NCBI GenBank assembly: GCA_964387685.1
Contig: CAYLXK010000010.1
Coordinates: 115,828 to 179,827 of the forward strand
DNA: 64,000 nucleotides
Direction: 5' to 3'
Source of the DNA: Bryobacter sp964387685
Lineage (GTDB): Bacteria; Acidobacteriota; Terriglobia; Bryobacterales; Bryobacteraceae
Part shown: positions 9,369-18,544 of the stretch, piece by piece
Layout of the letters: every line of letters starts with the position of its first letter
Position numbering within the stretch: position 1 is the stretch's first letter
Notes under the pieces: model-generated
Seen by the model: the letters and a program-made list of their open reading frames with translations, nothing else
Databases searched by the model: none
Told to the model about the DNA's origin: nothing
Made by a program: the position numbers and the translations under genes

Positions 9369-10107
9369 CAACTAAGGGCATATTCGTCGCCATGACGGTC
9401 ATCGTCAGTACATTGGCTTCCAGGGGTAATTGGGCCATATACAGCACCGCGTCGGCGACGTGCCGCACATCCACGCGCGGCTCGACCATCAGGCTGCCAT
9501 TGGCCTGCGCCACGCCTTGGGTCATCCGCTCGGTCATCTCCGTGGCGGCATTGCCAATATCGATTTGGCCGCAGGCGATTCGATGCGGCCTGCCGTCGAG
9601 AGCGATTGATTTGGTCAGGCCCGTGATGGCGTGCTTGGTGGCGGTATAGGGGGCCGAATTTGGGCGCGGCGTCTGCGCTGAAATCGAGCCGTTGTTGATG
9701 ATGCGCCCGCCAACGGGGTGCTGGCGCTTCATCTGGCCAAAAGCGGCACGGGCGCACAGGAAACTTGCCGTCAAGTTGACGTTCACCACCTCCAGCCATT
9801 TCTCGACCGGCAACTCATCCAGCGCGACGGCTGGCGCGCCCATGCCGGCGTTGTTAAACAACACATCGATTCGGCCAAATTCGGCGAGCAGGGCCGAAAA
9901 GAGCCGGTCCACCTCCTGGGCTTGGGTCAGGTCCGCCGGATGCGTCCAGATGCGGTCGCCAGAGAGGGCGCGGGTCTCGGCGAGAGGCTCGGCCCGGCGG
10001 CCGCAAATCGCGACGCGAAAGCCGGCTTCCGATAGACGCAAAGCGGCGGCGCGGCCAATACCGGAGCCGCCTCCGGTGACAAGGGCGATGGCGGGATTCA
10101 TGTCCAT
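9358..10107 (-). CDS. SDR-family oxidoreductase
   Basis: This 249-residue protein is a classical short-chain dehydrogenase. It has the nucleotide-binding TGGGSGIG (11-18), the NNAG motif near residue 87, a Ser in NGSISAQ, and the catalytic YTATK near 158. An Arg-rich strand end (CGRRAE) suggests NADP. The substrate is unknown; the sequence resembles the FabG/YdfG group. No partner gene flanks it, and its stop overlaps vapC on the opposite strand. Confidence 0.92.
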   Translation of the reverse strand: MDMNPAIALVTGGGSGIGRAAALRLSEAGFRVAICGRRAEPLAETRALSGDRIWTHPADLTQAQEVDRLFSALLAEFGRIDVLFNNAGMGAPAVALDELPVEKWLEVVNVNLTASFLCARAAFGQMKRQHPVGGRIINNGSISAQTPRPNSAPYTATKHAITGLTKSIALDGRPHRIACGQIDIGNAATEMTERMTQGVAQANGSLMVEPRVDVRHVADAVLYMAQLPLEANVLTMTVMATNMPLVGRG

Positions 10108-10586
10108 TTAAGAATTGTAAAGTTGATGCCAAGCGCGCGCAGATTCACCCCCGCGTAGCCGATGCCCAGCGATCCGCGGCGCACGGTTGGATGGAAGAGG
10201 ATCGCCAGTGAGATCCAGTGAGGTACCGAGCACCGGCGGCGCTCCCGAATGCGGTAGCGGCGGAGATTGCGCTCAGGGCCCAGGATCGGCGCCGGCAAAC
10301 TTGGGCGTGGGTTATCGCGAAGGGGCCGACGCCGGCCAAGCCATGAGCCGAGGCCAAGCCATGACGCGAGGCCGACTCCTGGGCCAAGCAGCGCCGTTCC
10401 CAAGATAAAGGAGTAACGAGTGACGATCAGAGACCCCGGGCAGCGGGTCTGTTTAGTTCGCTGCCTCTTCTTTTAGCCAGAAATAAAGGGAGAAGAAATC
10501 CAGTGTTCTCCTACTGTAAACGGTGTGCTGCAAGCTGTGGAAATTCTTGCCAAACGAGAAAAATTCTCTCTGAGACAGAAAAATCA
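10108..10586. other. Intergenic region with an 18-base duplication and a possible leader peptide
   Basis: No convincing protein gene lies here; the open frames on both strands are compositional. Two copies of an 18-base unit beginning GCCAAGCCATGA stand in tandem (10335-10352, 10353-10370, two mismatches). At 10408-10413 a strong AAGGAG precedes a GTG at 10420 that opens an 18-codon frame ending at 10476. Inside it, AGACCC (10431-10436) and GGGTCT (10445-10450) could pair. From about 10450 the DNA turns AT-rich, leading into the promoter of the respiratory operon. Confidence 0.45.
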
Positions 10587-10615
10587 TTGCTGTTGGGGAC
10601 CAACGGGATTATATT
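10587..10615 (+). promoter_or_regulatory. Candidate sigma70-type promoter of the act-cox operon
   Basis: TTGCTG (10587-10592) and TATATT (10610-10615) are separated by 17 bases in the most AT-rich part of the gap. Transcription would start near 10622 and give a 5' leader of about 110 bases before actA. This rests on consensus similarity only. Confidence 0.4.
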
Positions 10616-10733
10616 TAAATTTGGCTCACGAAAGCTCCAAGTCCCTCGAAAAGAGTAAGTTAGGTGATCTAAGAGAGCCTGAATCGTGGGTCGGATTGGT
10701 CCGATATCGAAGGAAGCGAGTGAACAGAACGAG

Positions 10734-11387
10734 ATGAAGCCGATCTTCCCGAAATCGACGGATTTCATTATCCGGGCGATTGGTGTATTCCTGGGGATCA
10801 GTGTACTGACGGGAGTAGCCGCTTACACGTACTTTACCCATCCGATCGTGCAGGATACGGGCTACCGGCCCAAACAGCCCGTGCCATACAGCCACAAGCT
10901 GCACGCTGGAAACCTGGGGATGGATTGCTACTATTGCCATTCGACGGTGACGAAGGCGGGCCATGCGGCGGTTCCGTCGACGGAAACTTGCATGAACTGC
11001 CACACGCGGGTGAAAACGAACTCCGCGGCGCTAGCCCCCGTCCGGGAGAGCTATGCCACGGGCAAGCCTGTGCAGTGGGTAAAGATCCATGCGCTGCCGG
11101 ATTACGCCTATTTCAATCACTCCGCACACGTAACGGCCGGGGTTAGTTGCGTAAGCTGCCACGGGCGAGTGGATCAGATGGTGGAAGTCCAGCAGGTGAA
11201 ACCGCTCAACATGGGCTGGTGCCTTGAGTGCCATCGCAACCCGGCGCCGAATCTTCGTCCGGCGGAACTCGTCACGAACCTCGATTGGGAACCTCCCGCG
11301 GGAAAGACGGCAGTGGAAATCGGTAACGAGATCGTGCGGGCCAAGGGCATTAACCCGCCGGTGAATTGCAGTGGCTGCCACCGCTAA
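10734..11387 (+). CDS. actA: Alternative complex III subunit ActA, pentahaem cytochrome c
   Basis: This 217-residue protein has one N-terminal membrane anchor (about residues 11-34) and exactly five CxxCH haem sites: CYYCH 65-69, CMNCH 86-90, CVSCH 139-143, CLECH 163-167 and CSGCH 212-216. That count, the size and the position before actB match the pentahaem ActA of alternative complex III, which carries electrons from quinol oxidation toward the oxidase on the outer face of the membrane. I chose the ATG at 10734 rather than a GTG 48 bases upstream because the family starts just before the anchor. It is the first gene of the operon. Confidence 0.93.
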   Translation: MKPIFPKSTDFIIRAIGVFLGISVLTGVAAYTYFTHPIVQDTGYRPKQPVPYSHKLHAGNLGMDCYYCHSTVTKAGHAAVPSTETCMNCHTRVKTNSAALAPVRESYATGKPVQWVKIHALPDYAYFNHSAHVTAGVSCVSCHGRVDQMVEVQQVKPLNMGWCLECHRNPAPNLRPAELVTNLDWEPPAGKTAVEIGNEIVRAKGINPPVNCSGCHR

Positions 11388-11428
11388 GGCCACCGCCAAG
11401 GCTAGCGCTTAAGGAAAACGAGAGAACG

Positions 11429-14400
11429 ATGAGTCTGGTTCAAATCAGTAACGCGAAGCAATCGAAACGGGTTCCTCTGGATCAACTGCACCAGGCGCCG
11501 GCCTTCGGGCAGTGGATCGACGGAAAGCCGGAGGCGGCTCATGAGCCGATGGATCTGGATCCGTCCAGCCGCCGGGACATTTTGAAGATTATGGCCGCCG
11601 GCGCGGGTCTGGCCGGGATGGTCAGTTGCCGCCGGCCCGAGCAGAAGATCGTCAGTTTTTCTAAAGGCGTCGAAGACCTCATTCCCGGTAAGCCTCTGTT
11701 CTACAACACAGTATTTAATCTGGCCGGTGTGGGCCAGGGCTTGCGCGTTGAAGCCAACGACGGCCGGCCCACCAAGGTTGAAGGCAATCCGGCGCATCCC
11801 ACGGCCCGGGGCGCAGCCAATACTTACGCGCAGGGTTCGGTTCTGGGTCTCTACGATCCCGACCGCTGCCAGTATGTGATGAAAGACGGCGCCCCTTCCA
11901 GCTGGGATGCGTTCGCGCAGGCCGTAAAGCCGGCCCTGGCAACGAGCGACGGTACGGGCGTGGCGTTTATCGTCGAGCGCAATGCCGGTCCCGCTTGGCG
12001 CGCAACTCTGGACAGCGCAAAGAAGAAGTGGCCGAAGTCCACCTGGGTCGAGTATGAAGCGCTCAACCACGACAACGCCACGCTGGGCGCGGAACTGGCC
12101 ACGGGCACAAAGGCCGACCCGCATTATGCCTTTGACAAGGCCGATATCGTTCTTAGCCTAGACTTTGACTTTCTGGGCGTGGACGCGACAAGCGTCGAGC
12201 CGACCAAGCGCTTCACCCAGAAGCGCAAAGTGGTGAATCCCACCGACGTCATGAGCCGCCTGTATGCGGTGGAAGGTCATTACTCGCTCACCGGCGGCAT
12301 GGCGGATCATCGCCTGCGTCTGAAGCCGAGCGAGGTGGCGGGTTTCGCGAGCGAGGTTCTGAAACTGGTTTCCGATGCCGCCGAACCCAAGGTGGAAGGC
12401 GACACCCGCAAGAAGTTTGCGGCGGCGGTCGCGGGAGACTTGAAAAAGGCGGCCGCGAAGAGTATCGTTTGCGCCGGGCCCCGCCAGGCGCCCGAGGTGC
12501 ACGCCCTGGCCTTGGCCATCAATCAGGTGCTGGGCAACCTGGGTACGACGGTGAATCTGCTGCCTGCCTTGTACGAGCCCCAGCAGGCTGGGCTCAATGC
12601 GCTGAAGACCGCGCTGGCCGGCGGCCAGATTGCAACGCTGGTCATTCTAGGCGGCAATCCGGCCTTTACGATGCCGGCCGATTTTGCCTTTGCCGAGAAC
12701 GCCAAGAAGGCCAAAACGGTCATCCACCTGGGTCTCGAACACGATGAGACGACGGCGTTGGCCAACTGGTGCCTGCCCATGGCGCATTATCTTGAAGCCT
12801 GGGGCGATGCTCGCTCAAGCGACGGCACGGTTTCGATTCAGCAGCCGGTGATTGCGCCGCTCTATGGCGGCAAGACGCCCGCCGAGGTGCTGGCGCTGCT
12901 GATGGGCGCCCCGGCAAGCAGCGGCTACGACATCACCAAGAATTTCTATACCGCGACCGCCGCCGGAGCCACCGCAACGGGCGACAAAGAGAAGACTTGG
13001 CGGAAAATGCTGCACGACGGCGTCGTCGAAGGCACGGCCTTTGCGCCGTTGAAGCTAAGTGTCGACCTGAAGAAAGTGGCGGCTATGCCGGTGGCCAGTC
13101 CTTCCAACGGCATGGAGCTGGTCTTCCTGGCCGCGCCGGGGGTGCACGACGGCCGCTTTGCCAACAACGCCTTCCTGGTCGAAATGCCGGACCCCATGAC
13201 CAAGGTGGTCTGGGATAACTGCGTCACGATGTCCAAGGCGACCGCCAAGCAGTTGGGCGTGGAAATGGGCTTTATTGGCACCTCGGGGTCCATGGCGACT
13301 CTAACTGCGGCGGGCACCTCGCTCACCGTGCCGGTCGCCATTATCCCCGGACAGGCCGACGGCGTGCTGGGCATCAATCTGGGCTACGGCCGCGAAAAAG
13401 TGGGCCGCGTCGGCAAGGGAGCGGGCTTTAACGCCTATAAACTGCGCAATTCGAATGGGCTTGGTTATGCGACCGGCGTGACGGCTGCCAAGGCCGCCGA
13501 AAGTTACCTTCTGGTCCGTACCCAGGACGATCCCGAAGGCGATACGCAACACGACCGGCCGATCGCCCAGCAGGCCACGCTCCAGCAGTTTAGCGAAATG
13601 CCCGCTTTTGCGCAGCACGTGCACGGACCGGCCGTTGAAAGCCTCTTCCCCGATTGGGAATACCAAAAGGGCAACCAGTGGGGCATGACCATCGATCTGA
13701 ACCAGTGCACGGGTTGTAATGCGTGCCTGGTGGCCTGCTTTGCGGAGAACAACATTGCCATGGTGGGCAAGGACATGGTGAACCGGGGCCGCGAAATGCA
13801 CTGGATTCGCCTCGACCGCTATTTCTCCGACATGGGCGACGAGGCGACGGTCGTCACGCAGCCCCTGAATTGCCAACAGTGCGAAAACGCCCCTTGCGAA
13901 AGCGTTTGCCCCGTGGCGGCAACCGTGCACTCTCCGGAAGGCCTGAACGATATGGCCTATAACCGCTGCATCGGCACCCGCTATTGCATGAACAACTGTC
14001 CCTACAAGGTGCGCAAGTTCAACTATCTGAACTGGAACAAGAACAAGACCGAGGTCGAAAACCTGGGCTCGAATCCCGACGTGAGCGTTCGCATGCGCGG
14101 CGTCATGGAGAAGTGCACTTATTGCACCCAGCGCATTGCCGAAGGCAAGATCAACGCAAAAATCGACCCCAGCGGCCGGCGCGCTGTCCGAGATGGCGAG
14201 ATCCAAACCGCGTGCCAGCAGACCTGTCCCGCCGAGGCGATTCACTTTGGCAACGTGAACGATCCCAGTTCGACGGTCGCGCGCATGAAAGCCTCCCCGC
14301 GCAATTACGCGCTGCTGGCGGAACTGAACGTCCGTCCGCGCACCACCTACCTGGCGCGCATCCGCAACACCCATCCGGCGCTGGTGCCGCATGTGCCTTT

Positions 14401-14530
14401 GGAACATTCCGGCGGGCACACCGAAAAGCATTCCGAAGCGCAAACGGGCGCCGACCGCATGCATCCGGACGCGGCCAAGGGCGGGAAAGCCAAACACGAA
14501 GAACACAAGGCCGGCGAGGCCAAGCACTAA
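11429..14530 (+). CDS. actB: Alternative complex III subunit ActB, molybdopterin-like plus Fe-S
   Basis: This 1033-residue protein fuses a molybdopterin-oxidoreductase-like domain (about 90-720) to a ferredoxin-like domain, as in ActB. SRRDILK (47-53) followed by a hydrophobic stretch is a Tat-type export signal set back from the N-terminus, as in other ActB proteins. The iron-sulphur ligands lie near 760 (CTGCNACLVAC), 815 (CQQCENAPCESVC), 847 (CIGTRYCMNNC), 896 (CTYC) and 929 (CQQTC). In this family the first domain has lost its molybdenum cofactor. The C-terminus is His/Lys-rich. The ATG at 11429 is preferred over frame extensions into the actA end; AAGGA lies upstream. Confidence 0.95.
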   Translation: MSLVQISNAKQSKRVPLDQLHQAPAFGQWIDGKPEAAHEPMDLDPSSRRDILKIMAAGAGLAGMVSCRRPEQKIVSFSKGVEDLIPGKPLFYNTVFNLAGVGQGLRVEANDGRPTKVEGNPAHPTARGAANTYAQGSVLGLYDPDRCQYVMKDGAPSSWDAFAQAVKPALATSDGTGVAFIVERNAGPAWRATLDSAKKKWPKSTWVEYEALNHDNATLGAELATGTKADPHYAFDKADIVLSLDFDFLGVDATSVEPTKRFTQKRKVVNPTDVMSRLYAVEGHYSLTGGMADHRLRLKPSEVAGFASEVLKLVSDAAEPKVEGDTRKKFAAAVAGDLKKAAAKSIVCAGPRQAPEVHALALAINQVLGNLGTTVNLLPALYEPQQAGLNALKTALAGGQIATLVILGGNPAFTMPADFAFAENAKKAKTVIHLGLEHDETTALANWCLPMAHYLEAWGDARSSDGTVSIQQPVIAPLYGGKTPAEVLALLMGAPASSGYDITKNFYTATAAGATATGDKEKTWRKMLHDGVVEGTAFAPLKLSVDLKKVAAMPVASPSNGMELVFLAAPGVHDGRFANNAFLVEMPDPMTKVVWDNCVTMSKATAKQLGVEMGFIGTSGSMATLTAAGTSLTVPVAIIPGQADGVLGINLGYGREKVGRVGKGAGFNAYKLRNSNGLGYATGVTAAKAAESYLLVRTQDDPEGDTQHDRPIAQQATLQQFSEMPAFAQHVHGPAVESLFPDWEYQKGNQWGMTIDLNQCTGCNACLVACFAENNIAMVGKDMVNRGREMHWIRLDRYFSDMGDEATVVTQPLNCQQCENAPCESVCPVAATVHSPEGLNDMAYNRCIGTRYCMNNCPYKVRKFNYLNWNKNKTEVENLGSNPDVSVRMRGVMEKCTYCTQRIAEGKINAKIDPSGRRAVRDGEIQTACQQTCPAEAIHFGNVNDPSSTVARMKASPRNYALLAELNVRPRTTYLARIRNTHPALVPHVPLEHSGGHTEKHSEAQTGADRMHPDAAKGGKAKHEEHKAGEAKH

Positions 14531-14557
14531 GAGGGAAGGAAGAAAGAAAGAGTTCGT

Positions 14558-16030
14558 ATGGCAACGGAAAACTTAACCCTCACCAACAGCGACCTCGACG
14601 CGATATCGCCGCGCCTGGTCCTGGATAAAGACGGGCGTCCCACCGGCTACAAGGAAGTGACCGAGGACGTGGTGGGCATCGTCGAAATGAAGACGCCCCG
14701 CAGTTGGTGGATTGCTTTCATTATTAGCTTCCTGATCATGTCGATGCTCTTTGGCATGCTGGCTTACCAGGTCGCCACCGGCGTCGGCGTCTGGGGCAAC
14801 AACTCGCCGATCGGCTGGGCGTGGGACATCACCAACTTTGTGTTCTGGATCGGCATCGGCCACGCGGGCACGCTGATCTCGGCCATTCTCTTTCTTTTCC
14901 GCCAGAAGTGGCGCACCTCGATTAACCGTTCGGCCGAGGCGATGACGCTCTTTGCGGTCTGCTGCGCCGGTATCTTCCCCGTCTTCCACGTGGGCCGCGT
15001 GTGGCGCGCCTATTGGCTCTTTCCGATCCCCAACACGGATTTGCAGATGTGGCAGAATTTCCGTTCGCCGCTGCTCTGGGACGTGTTTGCGATTTCAACT
15101 TACGGTACCGTGTCGGCCCTTTTCTGGTATGTCGGCCTCATTCCCGATCTCGCCACGGTGCGCGATCGCGCCGCCGCCCTCGACCCCAAGAGTTGGCGTT
15201 CGCGCATCTACGGCTTCTTCGCCCTCGGCTGGCGCGGTTCCGCTAAGCACTGGAACAACTACGAAATGGCCTACCTGCTCCTGGCCGGCCTTTCCACGCC
15301 CCTTGTGCTCAGCGTGCACACCATCGTTAGCTTCGACTTTGCGACGTCGATCGTACCCGGCTGGCACACGACGATCTTCCCGCCCTACTTTGTCGCCGGC
15401 GCCATCTTCTCCGGCTTCGGTATGGTGATGACCCTGATGGTGGTCTTCCGTTGGTGGTTCCACCTGGAGCACCTGGTCACGATCAAGCACTTGGAAAACA
15501 TGAACAAGGTCATCCTGGCTACCGGCACCATCGTCGGCTACGCCTACGGCACCGAGTTCTTCATTGCCTGGTATTCCGGTAACGACTACGAGCGCTTCGC
15601 GTTCGTGAACCGGGCCTTCGGCCCTTATTGGTGGGCTTACTGGTCGATGATTTCCTGCAACGTGCTCTCGCCGCAGTTTTTCTGGTCCAAGAAGCTGCGC
15701 ACGAATGTGCCGTTTATGTTCGTCATCTCGATTTTCGTCAACATCGGCATGTGGTTTGAACGCTTCGTCATCATTGTGACGAGCCTGCATCGCGACTTCC
15801 TACCGTCCAGTTGGGGTTACTTCCGGCCCACCTATGTGGATGTATGCACCTTCGTCGGCACTTTCGGTCTCTTCATGACGCTCTTCCTGCTCTTCGTCCG
15901 CTTTGTGCCGATGATCGCGATCTCGGAAGTGAAGGGTGTTATCGCGGCCGATAAGCACCGCCACCTGCCTGCACATGTGGAGAAGGAATTGGCCGCGCGG
16001 CGCGACGAAATCATGAAGGTGGTGGCCTAA
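14558..16030 (+). CDS. actC: Alternative complex III subunit ActC, NrfD-like membrane protein
   Basis: This 490-residue integral membrane protein has about ten hydrophobic helices and belongs to the NrfD/PsrC family of quinol-interacting subunits. Landmarks include PRSWWIAF before the first helix, FWIGIGHAGTLISAILFL, and ISCNVLSPQFFW late in the protein. In alternative complex III, ActC and ActF are paired NrfD-like subunits, and ActC is thought to hold the quinol site. A purine-rich GAGGGAAGGAAG lies upstream of the ATG. It follows actB by 27 bases and precedes actD by four. Confidence 0.95.
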   Translation: MATENLTLTNSDLDAISPRLVLDKDGRPTGYKEVTEDVVGIVEMKTPRSWWIAFIISFLIMSMLFGMLAYQVATGVGVWGNNSPIGWAWDITNFVFWIGIGHAGTLISAILFLFRQKWRTSINRSAEAMTLFAVCCAGIFPVFHVGRVWRAYWLFPIPNTDLQMWQNFRSPLLWDVFAISTYGTVSALFWYVGLIPDLATVRDRAAALDPKSWRSRIYGFFALGWRGSAKHWNNYEMAYLLLAGLSTPLVLSVHTIVSFDFATSIVPGWHTTIFPPYFVAGAIFSGFGMVMTLMVVFRWWFHLEHLVTIKHLENMNKVILATGTIVGYAYGTEFFIAWYSGNDYERFAFVNRAFGPYWWAYWSMISCNVLSPQFFWSKKLRTNVPFMFVISIFVNIGMWFERFVIIVTSLHRDFLPSSWGYFRPTYVDVCTFVGTFGLFMTLFLLFVRFVPMIAISEVKGVIAADKHRHLPAHVEKELAARRDEIMKVVA

Positions 16031-16034
16031 AACT

Positions 16035-16613
16035 ATGGCGCTCCTAGAGGAAATGAAAAGATCCTTCGACCCGAACCAGCCCAAGGAGCTTTGGGGCGTG
16101 GTGGCGGAGTTTGAAGACGAAGAATTGCTGCTCAAGGCGGGCCGCGCGATGCATCACACGCACGGCTACACCAAGCTCGACGCGATGACGCCCTTTCCGG
16201 TGCACGGCATCGAGGCGGCTCTCGGCATGCCGCGCTCGATTCTGGGCTTTATCGTGATCTGCGTCGGTCTGACCGGCACCATGACGGCGATTTTGCTCCA
16301 GTGGTGGACGGGCGCCATCGACTATCCCCTCGTTATTGCGGGCAAGCCTCTGTTTTCGTTCGAATTCGCCATGCCGATCATGTTCGAGCTCAGCGTCCTG
16401 TTTAGTGCCTTTGCCTGTGTCTTCGGAATGCTCGGTTTGAACGGACTGCCGCGCCTGTACCATCCGACGATGAACTTTTCGCGCTTCGCGCGTTCCAGCG
16501 ACGACGGCTTCCTGTTGGTCGTGGAAAAGAGCGACCCCAAATTTTCAGCCGTTGAGACCAGAAACCTGTTGATGAGTCTGGGCGCCACGAGCGCCGAAGT
16601 GGTGGAGGACTAA
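16035..16613 (+). CDS. actD: Alternative complex III subunit ActD (DUF3341)
   Basis: This 192-residue protein has the DUF3341 layout: a soluble N-terminal part (GVVAEFEDEELLLKAG), two membrane helices (about 73-95 and 112-137) separated by a loop with WWTGAIDYP, and a soluble tail. ActD is a small membrane subunit of alternative complex III. The C-terminal GLPRLYHPTMN is typical of the family. It lies between actC (four bases) and actE (seven bases), so the genes are surely co-transcribed. Confidence 0.93.
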   Translation: MALLEEMKRSFDPNQPKELWGVVAEFEDEELLLKAGRAMHHTHGYTKLDAMTPFPVHGIEAALGMPRSILGFIVICVGLTGTMTAILLQWWTGAIDYPLVIAGKPLFSFEFAMPIMFELSVLFSAFACVFGMLGLNGLPRLYHPTMNFSRFARSSDDGFLLVVEKSDPKFSAVETRNLLMSLGATSAEVVED

Positions 16614-16620
16614 GGACGCG

Positions 16621-17232
16621 ATGACACGTACCACTGGTTGCTTGGCGTTGGCCCTGGCCGCTTTCGGATTGGCCGGTTGCGCCAACTTTCCCTCGCGCAC
16701 GCCCCCGATTGAAATCTTCGACGACATGGACCGGCAACAGAAGTACAAGGCGCAGAGCCTTTACCGCGCCAACGGGCTGTTTGACGACGCCCGCTCCAAC
16801 CGCATGCCCGTGCCGGGCACCGTGGCCGTGGGCCACTTGAAGGACGACGACGCGCTTTTCCGCGGCGTGGCCGGTGGGCAATATATCGGCACCAATCCGC
16901 TGAAGGTGGATGCCACCCTGCTCAAGGCTGGGCAGACCAAATTTAATACTTATTGTTCGCCTTGCCACGACCGGACCGGTTCGGGCCAGGGCGTGGTGCC
17001 CAAGCGCACGCTCTGGCTGCCCACCAACCTGCACGAAGACCGTGTGGTGGCTATGCCGGACGGCGAGCTCTACGACGTGATTTCCAATGGGCGGCGCACC
17101 ATGCACGGCTACCGGTACCAGATTGTGGAAGCCGAGCGCTGGGCCATCGTCGCCTACGTGCGCGCTTTGCAACGCAGCGACCGGGGAACGCTTGAGGAAG
17201 TGCCGGCGGAGTTGCGCTCCGACCTGCGCTAG
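16621..17232 (+). CDS. actE: Alternative complex III subunit ActE, monohaem lipoprotein cytochrome c
   Basis: This 203-residue protein has a lipoprotein signal ending in LAGC (Cys20) and one haem site, CSPCH near residue 114, followed by RTGSGQG as in class I cytochromes. The sixth haem ligand is probably a Met in the VAMPDGELYDVI region. ActE is the monohaem subunit anchored by lipid on the outer face of alternative complex III; it takes electrons from ActA/ActB or passes them to the oxidase. After it comes a 91-base spacer with tandem repeats. Confidence 0.93.
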   Translation: MTRTTGCLALALAAFGLAGCANFPSRTPPIEIFDDMDRQQKYKAQSLYRANGLFDDARSNRMPVPGTVAVGHLKDDDALFRGVAGGQYIGTNPLKVDATLLKAGQTKFNTYCSPCHDRTGSGQGVVPKRTLWLPTNLHEDRVVAMPDGELYDVISNGRRTMHGYRYQIVEAERWAIVAYVRALQRSDRGTLEEVPAELRSDLR

Positions 17233-17255
17233 GTGGAGCGACGGTCAACGACGTT

Positions 17256-17303
17256 GGGTAAGCGATTGGGCAAGGGATTGAGCAAGGGATTGAGCAAGGG
17301 ATA
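17256..17303. repeat. 12-base tandem repeat, four copies
   Basis: Four consecutive 12-base units, GGGTAAGCGATT, GGGCAAGGGATT, GAGCAAGGGATT and GAGCAAGGGATA, fill the spacer between actE and actF and end 20 bases before the actF start. The last two copies differ only in the final base, which points to recent slippage. The AAGAGGAAC just after them probably serves as the ribosome binding site of actF. Confidence 0.9.
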
Positions 17304-17323
17304 ACGAAGAGGAACGGACATTT

Positions 17324-18529
17324 ATGGCAGATCATGCACAACACGGCGCTCTCGACAACTTCCATCTCGATGGAGCCCTGCACACCAAGGTGCGCAATAT
17401 CATTTTGTTTTTGCTGCTTATCAGCGGCGCGGCAATGCTGGGCGGCTACTTCCTGAACTCGCAGCAGTTCTTTTTCAGCTACCTCGCCGCCTTCGCTTGG
17501 TCTACCCGCATCCTCTTGGGTGCGCTGTTCTTCCTGATGGCGATGTATCTGGCCGGGGCGATGTGGAACGTCACCGTGCGGCGCTTCTCGGAAACGCTGA
17601 CGATGGCGATTCCCTGGGGTCTCGTTCTCTTTATCCCTGTCGTGCTCGGCGTGCACACTCTATACGAATGGAGCCACGCCGACGTCGTAGCCGCCGACAA
17701 AGTGCTGAGCGGCAAGGCCGTCTGGCTGAACGAAAAGGCCTTCGTCATCAAGGGTCTCGTTTACTTTGCGATCTGGACCTTCTTTGCCCGCGGCATCTAT
17801 AAGAATTCGACCGCGCAGGACACCGACAAAGATATCCGGCACATGCACAACAGCTCGAAGTATTCCGCGCCCGGCTTGCTGCTGGTTTTCCTGGCCACGA
17901 GCTTTGCGGCCTTCGACTGGATTATGAGCCTGAACCCGCACTGGTATTCCACCATCTACGGCATCTATATTTACGCCGGCGGCGCGCTGGCTTCGATGTG
18001 CACCCTGGTGCTGATCAGCCTGGGCTTTCGCAGCGTGGGCGTGCTTAAGAACTCGATCACCGAAGAGCACTACCACGATCTCGGCAAATGGATTTTTGCC
18101 GTCACGGTTTTTTGGACCTATGCCGCCTTCAGCCAATACATGTTGTATTGGTACGCCAATATCCCGGAAGAGACGATCTTCTTCAAGGAGCGCTTTGTGG
18201 GCAGTTGGAAGCTCGTCAGCCAGTTCCTCGTGCTGGGCCATTGGCTCTTGCCGATGTTCTTCCTGATTTCCCGGAAGACGAAGCGGAACCTGGGTACCCT
18301 GGCTTTTGCCGCCGTCTGGATGTTGCTCATGGATTATTTGGACATCCACTGGAACATCATGCCCACTCTCCACAAGGGCGGATTTGCGCCCCACTGGATG
18401 GATTTGGCCGCGCCGGTCTTCTGCGCCAGCTTTTACGGCTTCTTTTTCTGGAACCGGCTGAAGCAGCACGCGATCGTTCCTGTCGGAGATATACGTCTCT
18501 ACCAGGCGCTCGCGCATCATAACGTATAG
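17324..18529 (+). CDS. actF: Alternative complex III subunit ActF, NrfD-like membrane protein
   Basis: This 401-residue protein has about ten membrane helices and is the second NrfD-like subunit of alternative complex III, a divergent relative of ActC. Landmarks include AAFDWIMSLNPHWYSTIYG in the middle and YWYANIPEETIFF before the later helices, both typical of ActF. A TAHILPTL-like acidic/His pattern occurs as YLDIHWNIMPTLH near the end. The N-terminal tail is His-rich. It follows the repeat-containing spacer and precedes an unknown gene by 15 bases. Confidence 0.93.
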   Translation: MADHAQHGALDNFHLDGALHTKVRNIILFLLLISGAAMLGGYFLNSQQFFFSYLAAFAWSTRILLGALFFLMAMYLAGAMWNVTVRRFSETLTMAIPWGLVLFIPVVLGVHTLYEWSHADVVAADKVLSGKAVWLNEKAFVIKGLVYFAIWTFFARGIYKNSTAQDTDKDIRHMHNSSKYSAPGLLLVFLATSFAAFDWIMSLNPHWYSTIYGIYIYAGGALASMCTLVLISLGFRSVGVLKNSITEEHYHDLGKWIFAVTVFWTYAAFSQYMLYWYANIPEETIFFKERFVGSWKLVSQFLVLGHWLLPMFFLISRKTKRNLGTLAFAAVWMLLMDYLDIHWNIMPTLHKGGFAPHWMDLAAPVFCASFYGFFFWNRLKQHAIVPVGDIRLYQALAHHNV

Positions 18530-18544
18530 AGGAGCACGCAAACC

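Noticed and set aside
10098..10403. Small open frames on both strands in the gap before actA
   Set aside because: Their products are Arg/Pro-rich with no ribosome binding site; the tandem duplication here explains part of the openness.
13301..14527. A 408-codon minus-strand frame opposite actB
   Set aside because: It lies entirely within actB, whose iron-sulphur motifs are secure, and it encodes no recognisable motif.
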